Assembly (NCBI GenBank): GCA_910578305.1
Contig: CAJTQH010000043.1
Span: 1-20,213, forward strand
From: an uncultured Muribaculaceae bacterium
GTDB lineage: Bacteria > Bacteroidota > Bacteroidia > Bacteroidales > Muribaculaceae
Direction of reading: 5' to 3'
Length of the DNA: 20,213 nucleotides
The notes below the pieces were generated by a model. It had not been told where the DNA came from. It made no database searches and saw only the letters and a program-made list of their open reading frames with translations. The position numbers and the translations under genes are program-made. Every line of letters begins with the position of its first letter. Position 1 is the first letter of the stretch. Positions 14,590 through 20,213 of the stretch are shown piece by piece.

Positions 14590-16236
14590 ATGGCAACCAA
14601 ACCATTCCAATACCAGGAAATGTTTCCGATGGGAAAAGACACCACTGAGTATTATCATCTCACATCCGACTATGTGAAAGTGGAAGACTGGAACGGCCGC
14701 GAAATGCTGGTCGTAGATCCTGAAGCACTCACCGTACTCGCACGCCAGGCCACTCACGACAACGCATTCATGCTGCGCCGCGAGCACAATGAGATGGTGG
14801 CTAAGATCCTCCACGATCCCGAAGCGAGCCAAAACGACAAATTTGTGGCTCTGACCATGCTCCGCAATGCTGAAGTGGCAGCCAAAGGACAGCTTCCCTT
14901 CTGCCAGGACACAGGCACAGCCATCATCATGGGCAAGAAAGGCCAGAATGTCTACACCGGCGGAGGCGACGAAGCACGTCTGTCGGAAGGTGTCTATCTG
15001 ACATACACCGAGAATAATCTGCGCTATTCACAGAATGCGCCGCTCAACATGTACGATGAAGTCAATACAGGCTGCAATCTCCCCGCTCAGATTGATCTTT
15101 ACGCTGTCGACGGCAATGAATACAAATTCCTATTCGTTGCCAAAGGCGGTGGCTCGGCCAACAAGACCTATCTCTATCAGGAGACAAAAGCCATAATCAA
15201 TCCCAAGACCCTCGTGCCCTTCCTCGTGGAAAAGATGAAGACTCTCGGCACTGCCGCTTGTCCTCCCTACCACATAGCATTTGTCATCGGCGGAACTTCA
15301 GCTGAAATGAACCTCGCCACCGTGAAGAAAGCTTCTACCAAATACTACGATTCACTGCCCACAGAAGGCAATGAACTCGGACATGCGTTCCGCGACGTAG
15401 AGCTCGAAAAAGAGCTTCTCGAAGCATCACGCCACATTGGACTCGGCGCACAGTTCGGCGGAAAATATTTTGCACACGACATCCGTGTGATCCGTCTGCC
15501 CCGCCACGGCGCTTCATGCCCCATCGGCCTTGGTGTATCATGTTCGGCCGACCGCAATGTGAAAGCCAAAATAAATCGCGAAGGTCTATGGATTGAAAAA
15601 CTCGACACCAATCCCGGCGAACTCATACCCGAAGAAATGCGTGGCAAAGGCGAAGGCGAAGTAGTAAACATAGACCTCAACCGCCCCATGCCCGAAGTTC
15701 TTGCCGAACTGTCGAAATATCCTGTATCGACACGTCTGTCTCTCAAAGGCACCATCATCGTAGGCCGCGACATAGCCCACGCCAAGATCAAAGAGCGCCT
15801 CGATGCCGGCGAACCCATGCCCCAATACCTCAAAGAGCACCCCATATATTATGCCGGTCCGGCCAAGACTCCTGTCGGTATGGCATCAGGCTCGTTCGGT
15901 CCGACAACAGCCGGCCGCATGGACTCTTACGTCGACCAGTTCCAGGCCGCAGGAGGCTCAATGATCATGATAGCCAAAGGCAACCGATCAAAACAGGTTA
16001 CCGACGCATGCAAGAAGCATGGCGGATTCTATCTTGGTTCGATAGGTGGCCCGGCAGCAGTACTGGCACAGAACAGCATCAAGAAAGTCGAACTTCTCGA
16101 ATATCCCGAACTCGGCATGGAAGCTATCTGGAAAATCGAGGTCGAAGACTTCCCCGCATTTATCCTCGTCGATGACAAGGGCAATGACTTCTTTACCGAG
16201 ATCTCCGAAAAGTGCAAAGGCTGTGCCTTGAAATAA
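14590..16236 (+). CDS. Class I fumarate hydratase (iron-sulfur, FumA/FumB type)
   Basis: This enzyme interconverts fumarate and malate with an oxygen-sensitive [4Fe-4S] cluster. In Bacteroidales it serves the reductive branch leading to succinate as well as any oxidative TCA flux. At 548 residues it equals E. coli FumA in length, and the three cluster cysteines sit at exactly the same numbers: Cys105 (LPFCQDTGT), Cys224 (TAACPPY) and Cys318 (LGVSCSA). The N-terminal domain (about 1-330) is fused to the C-terminal beta domain, which contains GPAKTPVGMASGSFGPTT and GSIGGPAAVL. The frame is open further upstream, but the ATG at 14590 starts after the promoter and gives the family N-terminus. The next gene, a small lipoprotein, begins 43 bp later without a visible promoter. 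Confidence 0.96.
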   Translation: MATKPFQYQEMFPMGKDTTEYYHLTSDYVKVEDWNGREMLVVDPEALTVLARQATHDNAFMLRREHNEMVAKILHDPEASQNDKFVALTMLRNAEVAAKGQLPFCQDTGTAIIMGKKGQNVYTGGGDEARLSEGVYLTYTENNLRYSQNAPLNMYDEVNTGCNLPAQIDLYAVDGNEYKFLFVAKGGGSANKTYLYQETKAIINPKTLVPFLVEKMKTLGTAACPPYHIAFVIGGTSAEMNLATVKKASTKYYDSLPTEGNELGHAFRDVELEKELLEASRHIGLGAQFGGKYFAHDIRVIRLPRHGASCPIGLGVSCSADRNVKAKINREGLWIEKLDTNPGELIPEEMRGKGEGEVVNIDLNRPMPEVLAELSKYPVSTRLSLKGTIIVGRDIAHAKIKERLDAGEPMPQYLKEHPIYYAGPAKTPVGMASGSFGPTTAGRMDSYVDQFQAAGGSMIMIAKGNRSKQVTDACKKHGGFYLGSIGGPAAVLAQNSIKKVELLEYPELGMEAIWKIEVEDFPAFILVDDKGNDFFTEISEKCKGCALK

Positions 16237-16279
16237 TATTATCACCATATCGATTGCGACACTAACACTTCTCACGCGC

Positions 16280-16684
16280 ATGACACTACGACTCTTATCA
16301 TTTATCGCGGCTCTAATGCTGTTAATGAGCTGTAACGGCCCGTCAGGAAATCCGAGCAAAGACGCCCGCATGTTCATGAACGAAGCCGTTGAAATAGCCT
16401 CTGACAAGGACTATGACAAAGCAGATATGCTCATAGGCCGATATCTTGACTTCTATTCCGAGTGCGACGATAATGATAAAGTAATTGACTTTCTCGACGA
16501 CCTGGAAAGCGAATTCGAATCCCTTGACGACAAAGATCAAAATGCGATCAAGAGATTTATCGACAAGCCCAAATTCCAGCGGCTGTCCAATGTAAAGAAA
16601 GCTGAAAGAAAAGTGAAGAAAGCCGTCAAAAAATCGAAGCGCGAAAAAAGACGCAGCCGCGGCTACGACGACTACGACTATTAA
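16280..16684 (+). CDS. Small lipoprotein with charged helical body and Asp/Tyr tail
   Basis: This 134-residue protein has a lipoprotein signal (MTLRLLSF, hydrophobic core, lipobox LMSC with Cys18). The mature part is highly charged: an acidic, probably helical section (about 35-90, with repeated Asp/Glu and DDLESEFESLDDKDQ), then a strongly basic segment (KKAERKVKKAVKKSKREKRR, about residues 105-124), ending GYDDYDY. I do not recognise the family. The length and composition resemble many small Bacteroidales lipoproteins of unknown role. It lies 43 bp after fumarase on the same strand and upstream of a strong terminator, so it is probably the last cistron of that transcript. Confidence 0.75.
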   Translation: MTLRLLSFIAALMLLMSCNGPSGNPSKDARMFMNEAVEIASDKDYDKADMLIGRYLDFYSECDDNDKVIDFLDDLESEFESLDDKDQNAIKRFIDKPKFQRLSNVKKAERKVKKAVKKSKREKRRSRGYDDYDY

Positions 16685-16711
16685 GATAGCAATCGGTCAC
16701 TCCCATAAGCC

Positions 16712-16749
16712 GGCCGGCGAATGACTATGTCATCCGCCGGCTGTTTTTT
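16712..16749 (+). terminator. Rho-independent terminator after the fumarase-lipoprotein unit
   Basis: GCCGGCGAATGAC (16713-16725) pairs with GTCATCCGCCGGC (16729-16741), with one A-C mismatch and a 3-base loop. It is followed by TGTTTTTT. This is a textbook intrinsic terminator on the plus strand, 28 bp after the stop. On the minus strand there is no T tract. Confidence 0.85.
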
Positions 16750-16764
16750 CATGCACCACTCATA

Positions 16765-17007
16765 TCACTGCCGCGATATCAGCGACACAAGCCATAGCAG
16801 CACAATCGCTCCAACCACAGATGTGATCAGACTGCCTATGATACTGTCAGTGTATATGCCCAGCAGACTAAAGAGCCAGCCGCCGAGCACACCGCCTATT
16901 ATACCTACTACGAGGTTGACCACCACACCGAAGCCTCCTCCGCGCATCAGCTTGCCGGCTACGAAACCCGACAACAAGCCTATGAGAATGTACCAGATGA
17001 AATTCAT
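16765..17007 (-). CDS. GlsB/YeaQ/YmgE family membrane protein (transglycosylase-associated protein family)
   Basis: This very small inner-membrane protein (80 residues) is composed almost entirely of three hydrophobic helices (about 3-19, 28-50, 55-77) separated by glycine-rich turns. The N-terminal GLLSGFVAGKLMRGGGFG and the central VGIIGGVLGGWLF are the conserved features of the GlsB/YeaQ/YmgE family, which is annotated as stress-associated but whose molecular role is unknown. It follows the helicase gene on the same strand after 74 bp. It may be read through from it or have its own promoter, which I could not identify. Confidence 0.87.
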   Translation of the reverse strand: MNFIWYILIGLLSGFVAGKLMRGGGFGVVVNLVVGIIGGVLGGWLFSLLGIYTDSIIGSLITSVVGAIVLLWLVSLISRQ

Positions 17008-17081
17008 ACGTCAATTACATTTTATTGGTTAAACACATCAACTAATCAACGCATTGACGCACGTAATTGTTGACTGCGCCT

Positions 17082-18500
17082 CTATTTCACTATATCTTCC
17101 GGAGCATTGACAAATGCCAGTCGCCGTGTGGCCCTGGTCACAGCCGTGTAAAGCCAGCGATAAATATCTCTACCATATCCGTCGGCCGGCACATAGCCCA
17201 TATCCACAAACACACTCGCCCACTGACCGCCCTGCGCCTTGTGACAGGTCACCGCATAGGCATACTTGACCTGAAGTGCATTGAGATATGCATCCGACCG
17301 CAATATGCGCATACGCGACTTCATGGACATGGTAGGCGGAAACAGATCAGGATCATTGAGCAACGTCGTGTACAGGAAGTTGTAACGCTCGGCTTCAAGC
17401 GACGGCGACTCGCTTGTGAGCGTATCGAGCAGTAACTTGCAGTCAAACGATATGTCACGGTCGGGCAATGTCAGAGTCACGTCGGCAAATCTGAATCCAT
17501 AGCGCTGCTCCGTGCCGTGAACACGCTGCACTATGGCTATGTCGCCGTTGGCCACGAAGTCGAGTCCGCGCACCTTGGCACTCCACAGATAATTGTTTTT
17601 AGCCACCATCAGCCGCTCTCCGCGAGCCAGCTCCTCCTCCATGCCAAGTATGCGCGAGCGTATGGCCAGATTGAACAGCACGGCCCGCTTGTTGGAGCGT
17701 GTTATCACCAAGTTTTCGCCCACACCGTATTCCGAATACGAAGCCTCAAGTTCGTCCTGAAGTTCCTCGCCCGGTATATTTACCACATCGTCGAAACGAT
17801 CCAGCACCAGACGCGGTTGCGGCAGCGGATCACGAAGCATGGCCTTGCGTAGCCATGTAGCATTATATAGTATGCCGGACATACTGTCCTGACGCACCAC
17901 CTCCGTCATCACGGCTCGTGTCACATGCAGCCCGTAAGAGCGAAGCACATCGGCATTAAGCGCCGGACTCTCCGCACATCCCACCGGTGGCAGCTGTGCC
18001 GTGTCGCCAAGCAATATCATGCGACATCCCAGACCTGAATACACATATTGTATCAGATCCTCAAGCAGATTGTCGCGCTCATATCCTCCGTAGTCGCCTC
18101 CGCCTATCATCGATGCCTCATCGACTATAAACACCGCATTTTCAAGCGTATTCTCGGCCACTTCGCCGCCATAGCTCATAAATCCGTTTTCATTGCCGCG
18201 ATATATGCGGCGATGTATGGTCGAGGCCGGATAGCGGGCAAATGCCCCGAACACCTTTGCAGCCCGGCCTGTTGGTGCAAGCAACACCACCGGCACCTGC
18301 GCCTCACGCAAAGCGCGCACCAATGCCCCGGTTAAAGATGTCTTGCCGGTTCCGGCATATCCGTTGAGCAGAAACACCGAGTCACTGCGCATCACGGGCG
18401 AGCAGAATCTGGCCAACGCCGCTATCAGCTGCACCTGCTGGTCGTTGGGATCATAGGGTAAATTCAAGAATATCCGTTCTGCAAACTCTATCGTATCCAT
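17082..18500 (-). CDS. RecD-like superfamily 1 DNA helicase
   Basis: This is an ATP-dependent helicase-like protein of 472 residues, cytoplasmic. SF1B motifs appear in order: Walker A GYAGTGKTS (47-55), motif Ia LAPTGRAA (74-81), Walker B FIVDEAS (124-130), GDTAQLPPVG (165-174), a middle segment with ITRSNKRAV, then the C-terminal UvrD-like motifs VTCHKAQGGQW (417-427) and YTAVTRATRRL (449-459). It is shorter than true RecD/RecD2 and lacks their long N-terminal domains. It matches the compact RecD-like ATPases common in Bacteroidota, probably acting in DNA repair or recombination; the exact role is not established. Its start codon is 2 bp after the mnmD stop, so the two are surely co-transcribed. 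Confidence 0.9.
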   Translation of the reverse strand: MDTIEFAERIFLNLPYDPNDQQVQLIAALARFCSPVMRSDSVFLLNGYAGTGKTSLTGALVRALREAQVPVVLLAPTGRAAKVFGAFARYPASTIHRRIYRGNENGFMSYGGEVAENTLENAVFIVDEASMIGGGDYGGYERDNLLEDLIQYVYSGLGCRMILLGDTAQLPPVGCAESPALNADVLRSYGLHVTRAVMTEVVRQDSMSGILYNATWLRKAMLRDPLPQPRLVLDRFDDVVNIPGEELQDELEASYSEYGVGENLVITRSNKRAVLFNLAIRSRILGMEEELARGERLMVAKNNYLWSAKVRGLDFVANGDIAIVQRVHGTEQRYGFRFADVTLTLPDRDISFDCKLLLDTLTSESPSLEAERYNFLYTTLLNDPDLFPPTMSMKSRMRILRSDAYLNALQVKYAYAVTCHKAQGGQWASVFVDMGYVPADGYGRDIYRWLYTAVTRATRRLAFVNAPEDIVK

Positions 18501-18502
18501 AA

Positions 18503-19198
18503 TCAGTCTTCGACCGGACGTATAGCCCTGAGTATTTCACGCTTACCTCCCGCCGGACCTTCTATGCGCTGCACCTCAAAGCCCACATCCTGCAACATTC
18601 GGCGCACCGCACCCTTGGCACAATATGTCGTGAGCACTCCGCCGGGACTCATCGCCGCATAGATTCGCTCAAAGCAATCGCGACTCCACATCTCAGGCTG
18701 CTTTTCCGGAGCGAACGCATCGAAATACACCACATCTATATTCTGTGGCAACTCGCACACCGTGAAGTCGGCCCGTTGTTTGCAAAGCATGAAACGCGGC
18801 GTTATGGACGTGTCTACATCCCATGGAGCATCGTTGACGGCCGATATTCTGCCTGATACCGAATCATATCCCATAGTCTTCACCATATCCGGATCGAGCG
18901 GATAAAGTTCGAGCGACACATACCGCACAGGCACATCCGCCGCATCAACCGACAAAGCGGCATTAAGCCCCGTGCCGAATCCGATCTCAAGCACCGTCAG
19001 GCCTTGTCCGGACGCACCAGAAGCCGCCCGATAGCGCAACCCGCAGTCCACATACACATGCCGGCTCTCGGCCACCGCTCCCTTTACCGAATGGTAGTGT
19101 TCGTCAATGTCGGGCCTGTACAGCGTCGCCGATCCGTCTGCCGTAAGCTGTATTTCTGAGTCAAGTCTATTCACAACACAAAGATAACACTTTTTCAT
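18503..19198 (-). CDS. mnmD: Stand-alone MnmD, tRNA (mnm5s2U34) methyltransferase
   Basis: This SAM-dependent methyltransferase corresponds to the methylating domain of bifunctional MnmC. It methylates aminomethyl-uridine at tRNA wobble position 34. The protein of about 231 residues contains the family signature PDIDEHYHSVKGAVAESRHV, in pieces PDIDEHYHSVKGA (29-41) and ESRHVYV. The SAM site is LEIGFGTGLNAAL (70-82), followed by VVYFDAFAPEKQPEMW (156-171) and SPGGVLTTYCAKGAVRRML (184-202). No FAD oxidase domain follows, as in monofunctional homologues such as that of Aquifex. The start is uncertain: ATG at 19213, ATG at 19198 (chosen) or GTG at 19174; the family sequence begins only after residue 17 of the chosen form. 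A -7-like TATCTTTG lies inside the 5' end. Confidence 0.88.
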   Translation of the reverse strand: MKKCYLCVVNRLDSEIQLTADGSATLYRPDIDEHYHSVKGAVAESRHVYVDCGLRYRAASGASGQGLTVLEIGFGTGLNAALSVDAADVPVRYVSLELYPLDPDMVKTMGYDSVSGRISAVNDAPWDVDTSITPRFMLCKQRADFTVCELPQNIDVVYFDAFAPEKQPEMWSRDCFERIYAAMSPGGVLTTYCAKGAVRRMLQDVGFEVQRIEGPAGGKREILRAIRPVED

Positions 19199-19274
19199 CA
19201 CGCACCGAATCACAAAATGCGCCTCAAATTGCTACAAATACGCATTTTCATACCGAAAAGCACTCTTTTTTCCT

Positions 19275-19282
19275 TATCTTTG
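19275..19282 (+). promoter_or_regulatory. -7 promoter element for bcp
   Basis: TATCTTTG is a good TAnnTTTG match, 47 bp before the bcp start codon, inside the 131-bp divergent gap with mnmD. No -33 TTTG occurs at ideal spacing. Confidence 0.6.
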
Positions 19283-19329
19283 TGGTTATATAAAATATGA
19301 CAACGAATACTTAAAATCCGACCGACAAC

Positions 19330-19782
19330 ATGAATGTAGGAGATAAAGCACCCGAAATACTGGGTACAGACCAGAATGGCAATGAAATAAAACTGAGCGA
19401 CTACGCAGGCAAGAAACTTGTATTGTATTTCTATCCTAAAGACAACACTTCGGGATGCACCGCCGAAGCATGCTCGCTGCGCGACAATATCGACGCTTTA
19501 AGAGCCAAAGGCTATCAGATAGTGGGAGTAAGCTCCGACAGCGCGGCTTCGCATCAGAAATTCATAGCCAAACACGACCTGCCCTTCCCTCTGATTGCCG
19601 ACACTGACCACCGACTGCAGGAGGAGATGGGTGTGTGGGGCGAAAAATCCATGTACGGACGCAAATACATGGGCACATTCCGCACCACTTTTCTGATCGA
19701 CGGCAACGGTGTGATCGAGCACATATTCCAGCCCAAAGCCATCAAAACCAAAGAACACGCCAATCAGATCCTGGCACTGTGA
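19330..19782 (+). CDS. bcp: Thioredoxin-dependent thiol peroxidase (peroxiredoxin BCP)
   Basis: This cytoplasmic peroxiredoxin of the BCP/PrxQ group reduces hydrogen peroxide and organic hydroperoxides with electrons from thioredoxin. The 150-residue protein shows FYPKDNTSGCTAEACSLRD (34-52): Cys43 is the peroxidatic and Cys48 the resolving cysteine, five residues apart as in atypical 2-Cys BCP (Cys45/Cys50 in E. coli). The conserved Arg is in GTFRTTFLID (about 115-124). The length is typical. The stop TGA (19780-19782) overlaps the GTG start of the next gene in GTGA, so the glycosidase gene downstream is probably translated from the same message. Confidence 0.95.
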   Translation: MNVGDKAPEILGTDQNGNEIKLSDYAGKKLVLYFYPKDNTSGCTAEACSLRDNIDALRAKGYQIVGVSSDSAASHQKFIAKHDLPFPLIADTDHRLQEEMGVWGEKSMYGRKYMGTFRTTFLIDGNGVIEHIFQPKAIKTKEHANQILAL

Positions 19783-20213
19783 GACACATACTGAAATCAC
19801 TCGCTGTCGCTACTGCGACACTTATTCTTGCTATGACTACCATGGGAGCATCTAAGACACCCGAAGCATTCATAACAGTGGGCGATGATGGCCGGATGTA
19901 TTGCGGAGACTCGGTCTATCGGTTTGCAGGCACCAACTTCTGGTACGGACCGATACTGGCCTCCGAAGGTCCCGGCGGCAACCGCGACCGTCTGCACCGC
20001 GAACTCGACCGATTGCAGCAAGCCGGCATCACCAATCTGCGCATCCTGGCAGGAGCCGAAGGCCCCGAAGGTTTGCCTCACCACATATCGCCCGTGTTGC
20101 AGACTTCGCCGGGCGAATACAACGACACACTGCTTGCCGGTCTCGACTACCTGATGGCAGAACTCGAAAGCCGACACATGAAAGCCGTGATCTATCTCAC
20201 CAACTCCTGGGAG
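19779..20213 (+). CDS. Secreted GH5 mannanase-like glycoside hydrolase, N-terminal part (3' end outside window)
   Basis: This is the first 145 codons of an exported glycoside hydrolase, open to the end of the window. The start is GTG, overlapping the bcp stop by 4 bp. It gives a complete signal peptide: MRHILKSL, hydrophobic core, cut near GAS at about residues 24-26. A later ATG would truncate that signal. The mature N-terminus FITVGDDGRMYCGDSVYRFAG and the hallmark GTNFWYGPILASEGPGGNRDRL (split at TNFWYG and ASEGPGGNRDRL), then GITNLRILAG and YNDTLLAGLDYLM, match family GH5 beta-mannanases/mannosidases of Bacteroidetes. The catalytic glutamates lie further downstream and are not visible. 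The substrate is likely a beta-mannan or related hemicellulose, by family analogy only. Confidence 0.85.
   Translation, partial: MRHILKSLAVATATLILAMTTMGASKTPEAFITVGDDGRMYCGDSVYRFAGTNFWYGPILASEGPGGNRDRLHRELDRLQQAGITNLRILAGAEGPEGLPHHISPVLQTSPGEYNDTLLAGLDYLMAELESRHMKAVIYLTNSWE

Noticed and set aside
17008..17081. Partial inverted repeats such as GTCAATTAC/GTAATTG between the helicase and GlsB-type genes
   Set aside because: Pairing is interrupted and no T tract follows on the relevant strand, so a terminator or operator call is not supported.
19797..20177. A 126-codon minus-strand frame near the window end
   Set aside because: It is opposite the GH5 reading frame, which carries a signal peptide and the NFWYG hallmark.

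Overview
The window looks like a core chromosomal segment of a Bacteroidota bacterium, most likely of the order Bacteroidales (a Muribaculaceae-like gut commensal is my best guess; this is inference, not shown). The evidence is: several copies of the Bacteroidota sigma-ABfr -7 element TAnnTTTG placed just upstream of genes; families typical of Bacteroidales (PCMD-like, DUF3943 and probable DUF5063 proteins, a POTRA-less BamA-like barrel, a stand-alone MnmD, a secreted GH5 mannanase-like enzyme); and genes without obvious Shine-Dalgarno sequences. I see no phage, transposon, CRISPR array, tRNA or rRNA.

Layout. (1) 1-953: the 3' part of an NhaC-type Na+/H+ antiporter. (2) 1057-3894: a large secreted M16 zinc peptidase, closed by a perfect palindromic terminator shared with the convergent tsaB. 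(3) 3972-4661 (-) tsaB, divergent from a tight plus-strand operon at 4737-8630: YicC-family RNase, gmk, nadD, a DUF5063-like protein and an M18 aminopeptidase, ended by a GC-rich hairpin. (4) 8707-10670 (-): two envelope proteins, a PCMD-like secreted protein and a DUF3943 protein. (5) 10867-13750 (+): a BamA/TamA-like outer-membrane barrel whose 3' end overlaps a lipid A phosphoethanolamine transferase gene. (6) 13814-14419 (-): an unknown lipoprotein. (7) 14590-16684 (+): class I fumarase and a small charged lipoprotein, followed by a strong terminator. (8) 16765-19198 (-): mnmD, a RecD-like helicase and a GlsB-type membrane protein. (9) 19330-20213 (+): the peroxiredoxin bcp and, overlapping it by 4 bp from a GTG start, the beginning of a secreted GH5 mannanase-like gene that runs off the window.

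Functionally this is housekeeping (nucleotide and NAD synthesis, tRNA modification, the fumarase step, peroxide defence) mixed with cell-envelope genes. I did not find a convincing new multi-gene system. The points most worth a second look are the coupled barrel/phosphoethanolamine-transferase pair, an inverted repeat built around the fumarase promoter, the interlocked tsaB/yicC promoters, the uncharacterised DUF5063-like member of the gmk-nadD operon, and the two unknown lipoproteins.
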